DNA of 64,000 nt from an uncultured Eggerthella sp. (GTDB lineage Bacteria > Actinomycetota > Coriobacteriia > Coriobacteriales > Eggerthellaceae): positions 5,040 to 69,039 of the forward strand of contig UQML01000008.1 in NCBI GenBank assembly GCA_900542265.1, read 5' to 3'. Position 1 is the stretch's first letter; each line of letters begins with the position of its first letter. The position numbers and the translations under genes are program-made. Shown piece by piece: positions 16,526-24,574 of this stretch. The notes beneath the pieces are model-generated. The model ran no database searches. It was not told where the DNA came from and was given only the letters and a program-made list of their open reading frames with translations.

Positions 16526-17392
16526 TTAAAAGTTAATAATAATGACGCCAATCAGCATACCAGCAATCAAGAAAAAAGCTGGCATCTTGGAACGATACAT
16601 CAAAATGGCTTGCGGCAAAATCTCGCCGAAGACAACATAAAGCATGGCGCCTGAAGCAAAACCTAAAGAGGCGGAAAGCCCCAGCGGACCAATATCGCCT
16701 AACCAAAAACCAAGAAGAGCACCTAATACTAGCGGAAGACCTGAACAAGCTGTCAATATAACTGCACGCGGACGGCTCATGCCACCCGCAATTAAAGGAA
16801 CAGCAACCGCCATTCCTTCAGGAATATTATGAAGACCAATAAGTATTGCAAGAACCAGCGCAGCACTTCCAACCGACCCCAAATCTACGTTATAGCTTGC
16901 GCCAATTGACATGCCTTCAGGAATATTATGAAGAGCAATCGCAAAGGCGATCACCACTCCAGCAACCCATAAATCACGCTTTGACCCATGCGTTTGCACG
17001 TGCTCATTGTAATGATCAACATGCATGAGTTCATCAATTGCATCATGAGTAGCGGGATGATTAGGTTCTGCCGTGTGAGGAACCTGCGTGCGCGTACGGG
17101 TGTCAATAATGTGATTGAGCAAGGCAATCACAGCGACACCAATAACAACCGCTGTACTTACGACAAAGACCGCATTATCACCTGCAAACGTTTGAGCTGC
17201 CTCAATGCTTTCTTCCATAAGCTCAAAACACACAATTGAAATCATAACGCCTGAAGTAATAGAGAGCAGCATTGAGATGACACGATTAGACTCCGTCTTA
17301 AAAAGCGCACCCAAAAGACCTCCCAGGCCGGTTCCACCCACGCCTGCGATAAGGGTCATAAGTACTACTATTCCAATTGCTTCTGCGGTCAT
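16526..17392 (-). CDS. ZIP family divalent metal transporter
   Basis: Eight-helix metal importer of the ZIP (ZupT/GufA-like) family, 288 residues. The two paired metal-binding helices show HNIPEGMSIGASY and HNIPEGMAVAVPL. A His-rich cytosolic loop (about 100-140: HIIDT, HTAEPNHPATHD, MHVDHYNEHVQTHG) lies between helices 3 and 4, as in most ZIPs, and probably binds zinc. The start ATG has no clear SD. No Fur/Zur-type operator was convincingly seen. Likely metals are zinc, iron or manganese. Confidence 0.9.
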   Translation of the reverse strand: MTAEAIGIVVLMTLIAGVGGTGLGGLLGALFKTESNRVISMLLSITSGVMISIVCFELMEESIEAAQTFAGDNAVFVVSTAVVIGVAVIALLNHIIDTRTRTQVPHTAEPNHPATHDAIDELMHVDHYNEHVQTHGSKRDLWVAGVVIAFAIALHNIPEGMSIGASYNVDLGSVGSAALVLAILIGLHNIPEGMAVAVPLIAGGMSRPRAVILTACSGLPLVLGALLGFWLGDIGPLGLSASLGFASGAMLYVVFGEILPQAILMYRSKMPAFFLIAGMLIGVIIINF

Positions 17393-17564
17393 ATCGTTAT
17401 GTATGCTAGCACTAACTTTTAGATACGACGATGCTATCCAGTTGAGTGTGTCGTTTTATTTCTTTATTGAAACATTTACGTTAATCTCTTGCGCGCTTGA
17501 ACACATTCATCGTGCCATTAACAAAAATAATGCGTTACTTTTAAAGGAACATACAAGGAATTTA

Positions 17565-17740
17565 TATACTTACAACCTGGATAGAGGACATCTCCACTAC
17601 CTACCACATCACACTCATGTTGCGTAGGTGTATTCATACTGCGTTTGGTGCATTTAACATGACTAATCCCCCATCCGTTAAACGCCCACGCATGTTAAAT
17701 AGCCAGGCATGCATTTACCCGATGCACTCCTGGCTATTTT
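17565..17740 (+). promoter_or_regulatory. Leader region with attenuator-like hairpins before the MFS-CBS gene
   Basis: The 431-bp gap between ZIP (minus) and MFS-CBS (plus) carries no convincing ORF. It holds a TATACT -10-like box (17565-17570). ACCTAC near 17600 can pair with GTAGGT near 17625. ATTTAACATG (17652-17661) is the perfect complement of CATGTTAAAT (17691-17700). The terminator-like stem is AAATAGCCAGG (17697-17707) with CCTGGCTATTT (17729-17739), followed by TCTG. The last two helices share AAAT, so they compete. This is the geometry of a transcription attenuator or riboswitch; no known class was recognised. Confidence 0.5.
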
Positions 17741-17823
17741 CTGCTTATAGTAAAACGGTATCCATGAACGTTATTTTGCTCCAATAGAAAACAAACGTTC
17801 ACTTGAGAGAGGATTATTGTCAC

Positions 17824-19758
17824 ATGATGGGACTCGCTAAAAAACAGTCGATCATCGTTATTATTTTGATGGTCGGGACCTTTTTGGTCGTACTAAATCA
17901 AACGCTCCTCTCGCCCGCTCTTGCCGTCATCATGCGCGACCTTTCCATTGATGCCACAACCGTGCAATACATTATGAGTGCGTATTCCTTGGTTGAGGCA
18001 GTTATCATCCCGCTCTCCGCCTATTTGATGGGACGCTTTACCACCCGCCAACTCTATATCACCGGACTGGGCATCTTTATCGCAGGATCAGTCCTAGCTG
18101 CTATCTCCCCCAGTTTTCCTGTATTGCTCCTTGGCAGAACATTACAGGCTATTGCTGCAGGCGTTTTTATGCCGATGATTTTCACGGTTATATTACTTAT
18201 CTTCCCTCGTGAAAAACGCGGTGCCGGCATGGGCCTTGTTACGCTTGTCATTGGATTTGCCCCTGCAGTTGGACCCACTCTTTCAGGTCTATTAGTCGAT
18301 AGCATTGGCTGGCGCATGCTCTTTGTCGTAGTAACTGCAGTCTCAGCACTCATCCTTGTTGCCGCTATCGCCAATCTTGAGAACTACGGTAATTTCGAAC
18401 GAACCACGTTTGATAAGCCTTCAGTTGTGCTCTCTACCTTGGGCCTCGTCGCTCTCCTCTACGGTTTCTCATCGTTTACCTCATCAGATAACGTAGTTAT
18501 TCCGCTTGCCCTCATCGTCATAGGTATTGGCATTTGCGCTATCTTTGTTAAGCGTCAACTTGGTCTTGAAACACCTCTCCTCCGTATCCGCGTATTAACG
18601 TCACGCAATTACCGTATCGCTGTTATTTTAGCCATGATCAACTTTGGTACTGTTATTGGCATGAGCACCATTTTGCCCCTCTATCTGCAAAACGTATGTG
18701 GCTACAATGCCCTTCAAACAGGTCTCACCATGCTCCCCGGCGCGCTCCTCGGTGCCTTTGTTGGCATGCTTGCAGGACGCTTATTTGATTCATGGGGTGT
18801 GCGCAAATGCGCCATTCCGGGCGTAATCACCTTCCTCATTGGCGGCATTGGCACAACGTTTTTCAGCCTTGATCCCAATATTTTGTTTGTCGTCATTGTT
18901 TATGCAGTTATCACTATTGGAAATCAATTTCTCACAACCCCCATCAATACTTGGGGCATCAATTCACTTGACAACCGCGTAATCCAGCATGCCAATGCAG
19001 TAACCAATACGCTCAATCAAGTTTCAGCTTCGTTTATGACCGCACTCATTGTGTCAATTTCAGCTCTCGGCTGGATTATTGCGCCACAAGGAAGTGTTCT
19101 TGAGCAAACCTACCAAGGCGACCATCTTGCCTTTATAGCTGTTTGCCTTCTTACCTGCATTTCCACGGTAATTATTTTCACCCTTGTTCGTGATCGCAAA
19201 ACTGAGCCAAGTGCACAAGCAAGCTATGTTATGGAATCCCTCCCAGCTGACACCAACGCTCAACACCTCCCGGTTTCTCTTGTTATGAATAAAAAACCAA
19301 TCTTTGTTACTGAAAGCGCCTCTATCCGCGAGGTTGGTCAACTCTTAGTCGACAATCGTGCAAGCGGCCTGCCTATTGTGAACAAGACTGGCAACGTAGT
19401 TGGATTTATTTCCGATGGGGATATCATGAACTACATTGGACGCGCAGATAATATCTTGGATTCCACCTACATGGTCTATCAAGTTCCTGATCTTGAAACA
19501 TTCCCCCAGCGTGTCTGCGATCTCATCGACATGAATGTTATGAAAATTGCAACCAAACACGTTGTTTTACTTAATGCTGATACGAGTCTCGAAGACGCCT
19601 GTCGCTTACTTTCCGAAAAGCGTATTAAAATTGTTCCTGTCGTGCAGGATGAAAAACTTGTTGGTTCTCTCTCACGTGCTGATATTGTCCGTGCTACCAT
19701 GGCCAATTTAGTCACTATTAAAGCCATGGCAAAACAAAATAACCTTACTAAGAAGTAA
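17824..19758 (+). CDS. DHA2-type MFS multidrug exporter fused to tandem CBS domains (copy 1)
   Basis: About 644 residues: a 14-helix drug:H+ antiporter of the EmrB/QacA kind, then a C-terminal Bateman module. The exporter half shows LVVLNQTLLSPALAVIM (helix 1), SAYSLVEAVIIPLSAYLMGRF, motif C as GFAPAVGPTLSGLLVD, and GINSLDNRVIQHANAV late. CBS1 (about 480-535) has FVTESASIREVGQLLVDN, then GFISDGDIMNYIGR. CBS2 (about 570-630) has VVLLNADTSLEDACRLL, then GSLSRADIVRATM. CBS pairs usually bind adenine nucleotides, so export is probably gated by energy state (inference). The ATG at 17824 is chosen over an upstream TTG because the paralogue at 51651 begins MGLTKKQ. Confidence 0.9.
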   Translation: MMGLAKKQSIIVIILMVGTFLVVLNQTLLSPALAVIMRDLSIDATTVQYIMSAYSLVEAVIIPLSAYLMGRFTTRQLYITGLGIFIAGSVLAAISPSFPVLLLGRTLQAIAAGVFMPMIFTVILLIFPREKRGAGMGLVTLVIGFAPAVGPTLSGLLVDSIGWRMLFVVVTAVSALILVAAIANLENYGNFERTTFDKPSVVLSTLGLVALLYGFSSFTSSDNVVIPLALIVIGIGICAIFVKRQLGLETPLLRIRVLTSRNYRIAVILAMINFGTVIGMSTILPLYLQNVCGYNALQTGLTMLPGALLGAFVGMLAGRLFDSWGVRKCAIPGVITFLIGGIGTTFFSLDPNILFVVIVYAVITIGNQFLTTPINTWGINSLDNRVIQHANAVTNTLNQVSASFMTALIVSISALGWIIAPQGSVLEQTYQGDHLAFIAVCLLTCISTVIIFTLVRDRKTEPSAQASYVMESLPADTNAQHLPVSLVMNKKPIFVTESASIREVGQLLVDNRASGLPIVNKTGNVVGFISDGDIMNYIGRADNILDSTYMVYQVPDLETFPQRVCDLIDMNVMKIATKHVVLLNADTSLEDACRLLSEKRIKIVPVVQDEKLVGSLSRADIVRATMANLVTIKAMAKQNNLTKK

Positions 19759-19868
19759 GAGATACGCAAGGTTGGCGTTAGCTGCATCCTCTAAGGTTGA
19801 TATCAAGGTATTAAAACCTCGAATCACCCAAGATTCAACCACAAGCATAGAGAAGGAATGATGCAACT

Positions 19869-19997
19869 ATGAGTATTCCCGCAAAGATTTTATTGGGCAC
19901 CGTAGTAGCCGTTGGTGCAAGCGCATTAATTATTGCCCGACTCAACAAAAGCTCCGAAGTCACATGCAGAAATATCCCCGTCACACGAGAGTGGTAA
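19869..19997 (+). CDS. Small single-pass membrane protein, 42 residues
   Basis: Short ORF opening MSIPAKILLGTVVAVGAS, followed by a hydrophobic stretch to about residue 23 and a polar tail with one Cys ending in VTREW. AGAAGG lies about 12 nt before the ATG. It follows the MFS-CBS gene by 110 bp on the same strand and may be a small accessory peptide of that exporter. No homologue is recognised, and it may be too short for family assignment. Confidence 0.5.
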   Translation: MSIPAKILLGTVVAVGASALIIARLNKSSEVTCRNIPVTREW

Positions 19998-20068
19998 TTA
20001 CTGCAAGTAAAACATGCTTGAGCAAACGCGAAGGCGATGAGAAGTTGTCAAGAAGCTCTTTTTGTCTC

Positions 20069-21256
20069 TTATATCTCATCGTCAATAGTTTGCTCTACGA
20101 CACACTCTGTCAATGATGATTCCTTTTGACGATACGCCTCTGTATCGTCTTTGATAGCGCGCTCGAGCATTTGCGCAAACTGCTTGGTGCAGTTTTCAAC
20201 ATGAAGTGCTCTACCTTCTTCTGCATAACGGGGCCTCCATTGCTTAATACGGCTCGGATCAGAAAGCCACCAATCAATACGATCCGCAAGAGCTTGAGCA
20301 TCGTTTGCAGGAAAGACGCTTTCATCAAGCAGGGCAAATTGTGCGGGCGCGCTCATAGGAGCCTTTCCAATAATAGGCACGCACCCACAAGCAAAAGCTT
20401 CTATTACACTAATTGCTTCGATATCTGCTGTTGATGCATGAATATAGAGCGGACATGAGCGCAAGAGCGTAATCAATTCAGATTCTGAGTGATATTCAAA
20501 TATAGGTGGATGAGGAAGCTTTCTACCTACCTCTTCAAGTTCATGCCGCAGAGGTCCTTCTCCGCAAATATGAAGCTGCAGTGTATCTGCGAATTTTGAA
20601 AGACCAACACCTTCAATGATGGTCTTTTGGTTCTTCTCTTTTGCAAGACGGCCTACGGTAACAATATGCGTGAGCCCATCGCCAAAATCCCTACCAGTTC
20701 CAAGCTTAAATACGTCAGGAATTCCATTTGAAATGACATGGAGTTCTGCTGTATAGCCATGTTCCTTAAGCTCGCGGGCAATCATCTTACTGGGACAATG
20801 AATATGACGAACATCATAGTAGAGCCACTGATCAAAGAGGTCGTAAAGATAATCATTCAATGCACGCGATGATTCTAAATGGATAAACGATGAGACGTTT
20901 TCAGGCTGCAAATGAAACGCCGCCGTCAGCGGAACATGGTGTTTACGCGCCCAATCGTGCGCAAATTCACCTAATTTGAAGGGCAAAAAGACATGAATAA
21001 CATCAACACCATCGAACGCTTGATTAAACAATTCAAGGCTTGGCTGAGCAAAGGTAAACCCGCTAATTCGCCCTGCTTCCGTTGCAAGCGGAACGTAATG
21101 AGCGGGAAGCGGATAAGAATCAGGACCCGTTGCCCCGTATCCAATAAGACGTACCTCATGACCTTGCGAGCGTAATGATTCTGCATAGCGCAACGCCGTT
21201 GCCGAAGTGCCATTATTGGAAACACTGAGATCATCCATAACAAAGGCTATCTTCAT
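20069..21256 (-). CDS. GT4 family glycosyltransferase
   Basis: GT-B fold retaining glycosyltransferase, about 395 residues. The N-terminal domain begins MKIAFVMDDLSVSNNGTSA with the Gly-rich acceptor loop. DVIHVFLPFKLGEFAHDWAR and PLTAAFHLQPENVSSF follow, as in alpha-glucosyl-diacylglycerol and mannosyl transferases. The nucleotide-sugar domain has IVTVGRLAKEKNQKTIIEGV, LHICGEGPLRHELEE and YIHASTADIEAISVIEAFACGC with the E-x7-E motif. The ATG at 21256 has AGGTGA about 7 nt upstream; the longer form would begin at GTG 21265. Probably makes a membrane glycolipid (the related alpha-MGlcDAG synthases), but no lipid-pathway neighbour confirms it. Confidence 0.87.
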   Translation of the reverse strand: MKIAFVMDDLSVSNNGTSATALRYAESLRSQGHEVRLIGYGATGPDSYPLPAHYVPLATEAGRISGFTFAQPSLELFNQAFDGVDVIHVFLPFKLGEFAHDWARKHHVPLTAAFHLQPENVSSFIHLESSRALNDYLYDLFDQWLYYDVRHIHCPSKMIARELKEHGYTAELHVISNGIPDVFKLGTGRDFGDGLTHIVTVGRLAKEKNQKTIIEGVGLSKFADTLQLHICGEGPLRHELEEVGRKLPHPPIFEYHSESELITLLRSCPLYIHASTADIEAISVIEAFACGCVPIIGKAPMSAPAQFALLDESVFPANDAQALADRIDWWLSDPSRIKQWRPRYAEEGRALHVENCTKQFAQMLERAIKDDTEAYRQKESSLTECVVEQTIDDEI

Positions 21257-21499
21257 ATCGCTCACCTAACCTTTTTATACAGGTTCCGCTATGCAAGCCT
21301 ATCCTGTAAGATTTTTATTGAAACGACACCGTACGTGAAGTTCTTTTATGTATCCTAATTTGTGTACTTAGCGTAGCGCGAGCGTATGCGTTTTATAGAG
21401 GTCTTATTGAGCGCGTCTTGAAGTTGTTAGACCTCTGTTGAGGTGTTGTTGAAGAAGTTTACTTAAAAAAACGCCCCGGCAAAAACCTAAGGCCATACA

Positions 21500-21540
21500 T
21501 AAAAATATCCCCGTAGCCTATGCATGGCGACGGGGATATT
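21500..21540 (-). terminator. Terminator of the surface-protein operon
   Basis: AATATCCCCGT (21504-21514) pairs perfectly with ACGGGGATATT (21530-21540). On the minus strand it is followed by TTTATG after a T-rich stem end. It closes the five-gene operon 31 bp after its last stop. The rest of the 314-bp gap to the glycosyltransferase shows nothing I can name. Confidence 0.88.
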
Positions 21541-21570
21541 TTGTGGGTTATAGGACAAAATGAGAGAGGA

Positions 21571-22488
21571 TTACGCTTTTGCCGCTTTCTTTTTACGTGC
21601 AATAGCTACAATTGCCACCGCTATCGCAGCAGCCACAACAAGTGCAACACCTGCAATAATCCAAGGATTCAGACCATTAGATTCAGCATTTGTAGCACCA
21701 GAAGCAAGCGGGTTACTGTTATCGTTGATATCTACCTCTTGGTCAGGTGCAGCTAATGGAGTCCCATCTTCACCAATAATCTCGCCAGCAGCAGCTGCCT
21801 CAGCAACTGCATCAGGACCTGCTGGAGCAGCTGCTCCATCTGGTGCTGCTGGTGCTGTGCCCCCAGGAACCGTTACGGTTGTATAGGTTACACCTGGCGC
21901 GGCATTGTATTCGAAATTGAATACATTCTCTTTACCCTCTTCAAGGGTTCCCGTTATATTCCATGCTGTCGGCAAATAATTATCAATATAGCGATACGCG
22001 ATCACGGGTCGATCACCAGGATTTCCCCAAAAGACCTGACTGTCCGCAATCTGATTTCCGTTTGCATCCACGTAATTTACTGTATAAGAAACCTGATTCT
22101 TCTTAAGACCATAAGCAATCACATACTGAGCATCTTCGGTCGCAGTAAAGACCAAATCATCCACGGCATCTTCACCATAATCGTGACCAGCAAGTCGAAT
22201 GCCTTTAATGTAATACTTTGAATCAGGAAGAATAATATTTGCTTCATTTATGTACTGAGAAAGGTTCACTTGAGAGCCTGCAGCTACACTAATAGTCTCC
22301 GGAACTCCTTCCAAGTCTCCCTGCCCCGCAGAAACACTAATTTTATAACCATAAGCTGAGTCAAGCTTAAGCGGCTCATTTGCATAAGCATTATTAACAT
22401 TAGCAAGAGTAGCTACGCCTAATGCAAAACCTAGGCAGAGCGTCAAGAAAATGAGTGCAAGCTTTTTAGTAAAACAAATCGAATGCAT
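21571..22488 (-). CDS. Exported membrane-anchored protein with MucBP-like domain
   Basis: About 305 residues from ATG 22488. It has a signal peptide (KKLALIFLTLCLGFALGVATLA, then an Ala-x-Ala cleavage region at NNAYANE), an ectodomain with VSYTVNYVDANGNQIADSQ (the opening of MucBP-type beta-grasp repeats), and an Ala/Pro-rich stalk (about 215-255). A C-terminal helix WIIAGVALVVAAAIAVAIVAIA with a KKKAAKA tail follows. There is no LPXTG, so it should stay in the membrane. Its ATG overlaps the stop of the previous gene (TAATG), which implies translational coupling. It is the last of the five exported proteins. The role is unknown; a basal or tip anchor for the fibre-like partners is conceivable. 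Confidence 0.75.
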   Translation of the reverse strand: MHSICFTKKLALIFLTLCLGFALGVATLANVNNAYANEPLKLDSAYGYKISVSAGQGDLEGVPETISVAAGSQVNLSQYINEANIILPDSKYYIKGIRLAGHDYGEDAVDDLVFTATEDAQYVIAYGLKKNQVSYTVNYVDANGNQIADSQVFWGNPGDRPVIAYRYIDNYLPTAWNITGTLEEGKENVFNFEYNAAPGVTYTTVTVPGGTAPAAPDGAAAPAGPDAVAEAAAAGEIIGEDGTPLAAPDQEVDINDNSNPLASGATNAESNGLNPWIIAGVALVVAAAIAVAIVAIARKKKAAKA

Positions 22489-23273
22489 TATTTGACACCA
22501 CCTTTGCCTGAAGCTAAATTTGCCTGAGAAGAGCAATCTTGAACAGCTTGAATTTTTTTACGATCACAAACATACGAATAGACTGTTGCTGCCGCAAAAA
22601 GTGCACAAATCGCGATCAGTAGTCCGTTTGTAAACAAATCACCCGTCTTAGGTAAAAGACCGCCCTCTTCTGTAGTAACCATAGTTCCACCTTCAACGGC
22701 ATCTTCTACAGCAAAATTAATCTCAAGACCGCCCTCTTGGCGCATGTAGTTATTTTCTTGAGTCATACCATCAAGGGAAAGATTAAGGTGTACCTGACCA
22801 CTTTCTCCAGAAGTAAGCGTTGTCACATACATCCAAGAACCTGTTGCGTTCGAAACTTCTTTTAAACCTTGAGAATTTTCGTCACGGGCTACATCGCCAC
22901 CAACTCTTTCACTGCTATAAATAGTGCTTACCTCACCGGTACTGTTTGTAAAAGTAAGGCTGTACGTATAGGCGCCACCAGAAGCCTCGTTTGCATCTTC
23001 AAGTGTCTTAAAAACATTACTTGTCATATACCAGTCGGTGCTATTTGCGCATTCATTTTTGATTGAAATATCAAGCGACAAGTCGTCACCGGGCATCATT
23101 TGATCAATAGCATCGTTAATCTTTTGTTGATCATAATCGGAGATCATTTGCTTATCACTGTTAAACGTCACGTTCCAGTTTGCGGAAGTCGATTCTGCAA
23201 ATGCTATACCGAAACTGCTCAGAAGAAGAACACCTGTTGCAAGAGCAGTGATCGCAATTCTTTTTATAGTCAT
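22488..23273 (-). CDS. LPKTG-anchored exported protein, camelysin/TasA-related family
   Basis: 261 residues: a signal peptide ending around GIAFAES, and an ectodomain with MMPGDDLSLDISIKNECANSTDWYM, a pattern of beta-sandwich proteins of the TasA/camelysin type. LPKTG is at 207-211, followed by a membrane helix (about 216-234). The tail after the helix is about 25 residues, longer than the few basic residues usual for sortase substrates. A GGGAG SD is present. A sortase must be encoded elsewhere. It sits 12 bp after the 240-aa camelysin-like gene and could be the cell-wall anchor of a fibre built by its neighbours (inference). Confidence 0.78.
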   Translation of the reverse strand: MTIKRIAITALATGVLLLSSFGIAFAESTSANWNVTFNSDKQMISDYDQQKINDAIDQMMPGDDLSLDISIKNECANSTDWYMTSNVFKTLEDANEASGGAYTYSLTFTNSTGEVSTIYSSERVGGDVARDENSQGLKEVSNATGSWMYVTTLTSGESGQVHLNLSLDGMTQENNYMRQEGGLEINFAVEDAVEGGTMVTTEEGGLLPKTGDLFTNGLLIAICALFAAATVYSYVCDRKKIQAVQDCSSQANLASGKGGVK

Positions 23274-23285
23274 GATCGCGCTCCC

Positions 23286-24008
23286 TTACCTCACGTCGTC
23301 CTGCGACACATCGTAGCCCCAAACACCCTTAATTGCCTCAGGAGCATTATGTGTTTGAACGGCGTTTACTTCTGCTTCAATATTGAACTTGTAGCCATCA
23401 AGCAAATAGGAAACAACCATAGATTTAGTTGTTGTTCCTTCTTGCGTGGTCTCTTGCTTGATAATCTCCCTTGCCTCATCATCCATAACAACAGCAGGAT
23501 CAATACGAAGCGCAGAGATAAAATCGCGTGATTCGCCTACAGGAAGCATTGTTGTTGAATAGAGAATTACCTGTTCATTAGTAGAATCCTTCTCATCAAC
23601 AATCCAGTCTCCCGTTTGGGTAAGCTGAATAAGAGCAGGATTCAGTTTCGTATCTTTTTCAAACACACCATCGCCATCAGCATCTTGGGTCCAGTACTTT
23701 TTAATAATTACGCGAACATATTGGTCGTACTCGCCTGTGTTCTTTGCAGCAAGGCGCTCGTCATACTTCTTTCCAGGAATGACATTTTCATCTTGCATCC
23801 AAGTCAGAAGAGCGTTGTCACCCTCAACAATCGTTCCGTTTTCAGTAAGCGAAACTTCTAGCTCTGTTGTTTCGAAGCTTGCACGATAGGTATCACTAAA
23901 ATAAGACAACGCTGCTTGCGCGGTGCCCGTGAAGCAAAGTGTCGCCACTAAAACAGTCAAAACGAATAAAACAATCGTACGAACCGAGAGGCTTTTTGTC
24001 TTTTGCAT
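23286..24008 (-). CDS. Camelysin/TasA-like exported protein with SipW-type signal
   Basis: 240 residues. The N-terminus has a long hydrophobic stretch (TIVLFVLTVLVATLCFTGTAQA), then ALSYFSDTYRASF. This is the SipW-type signal context (small residue, then (A/S)YF-(S/T)D) of TasA and CalY. The body shows NVIPGKKYDERLAAKNTGEYDQYVRVIIKKYW, the typical first strands, and PVGESRDFISALRIDPAV later. TasA forms amyloid-like biofilm fibres in Bacillus, and camelysin is a surface protease-associated relative. A dedicated SipW-like peptidase is expected but not in the window. A GGGAGG SD is present, and the gene lies 15 bp after the smaller paralogue. Confidence 0.78.
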   Translation of the reverse strand: MQKTKSLSVRTIVLFVLTVLVATLCFTGTAQAALSYFSDTYRASFETTELEVSLTENGTIVEGDNALLTWMQDENVIPGKKYDERLAAKNTGEYDQYVRVIIKKYWTQDADGDGVFEKDTKLNPALIQLTQTGDWIVDEKDSTNEQVILYSTTMLPVGESRDFISALRIDPAVVMDDEAREIIKQETTQEGTTTKSMVVSYLLDGYKFNIEAEVNAVQTHNAPEAIKGVWGYDVSQDDVR

Positions 24009-24023
24009 CTTCTACCTCCCTAT

Positions 24024-24560
24024 CTATTCCTGCGTATTTGGATCAGCGCTCGTCCAAAGATAGGGAACGGGCACACCTGCTTCATCGTAATAAACAGGGC
24101 TTGTCTGACCAATAACCACAACATCAAAATTGGATAGATCAACATCCTCTGCAGCAGAAACGTTAACGGGAAGAATGGACGTTGACTCGCCTGCTGCAAG
24201 CACCTTCGAGTATGTCCACACCTCGCTTCCCGTAGTACCTGTTTTTGACCACCCATCAGCACCTGGCGTCTCAACTGCAATATTGTTGTTTACGCCAGTG
24301 CCGAAGAATAATTGAATACGCACCATAATGTCTGCACTGCCCGTATTCTGCATGCTGATCTGTTTGTTTCCATCAACGATAGTTTCATTGGTGTTTGAGC
24401 TATACTCAAGCGCAATTGTGTGACCGCCCGATGCTTTAGCATTACTTGTAAAGTACGCAAACGCAGTACCTGCGCATACAGTCATGCAAAGCGCAATAGC
24501 AATTGCGATTGTTATGCTGCGTTTAGCAAGATTCATCATGACATCTGTTTTTGTTTTCAT
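24024..24560 (-). CDS. Small camelysin/TasA-like exported protein with SipW-type signal
   Basis: 178 residues. The signal helix SITIAIAIALCMTVCAGTAFA is followed by YFTSNAKASGGHTIALEYSS, again the (A)YFT SipW context, then IVDGNKQISMQNTGSADIMVRIQLFFG, which parallels the PGK...NTG...YVRV block of its larger neighbour. It lacks a C-terminal anchor, so it should be secreted or incorporated into a polymer. The SD is near-perfect (AAAGGAGG, 8 nt before ATG). It is the second gene of the operon, 14 bp after the giant beta-helix gene. Confidence 0.76.
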   Translation of the reverse strand: MKTKTDVMMNLAKRSITIAIAIALCMTVCAGTAFAYFTSNAKASGGHTIALEYSSNTNETIVDGNKQISMQNTGSADIMVRIQLFFGTGVNNNIAVETPGADGWSKTGTTGSEVWTYSKVLAAGESTSILPVNVSAAEDVDLSNFDVVVIGQTSPVYYDEAGVPVPYLWTSADPNTQE

Positions 24561-24574
24561 AGAACTTTCCTCCT

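Noticed and set aside
17785..17803. LexA-like box before MFS-CBS copy 1
   Set aside because: GAACGTTTGTT on the minus strand fits only half of the CGAAC-N4-GTTCG motif and is not over a promoter.
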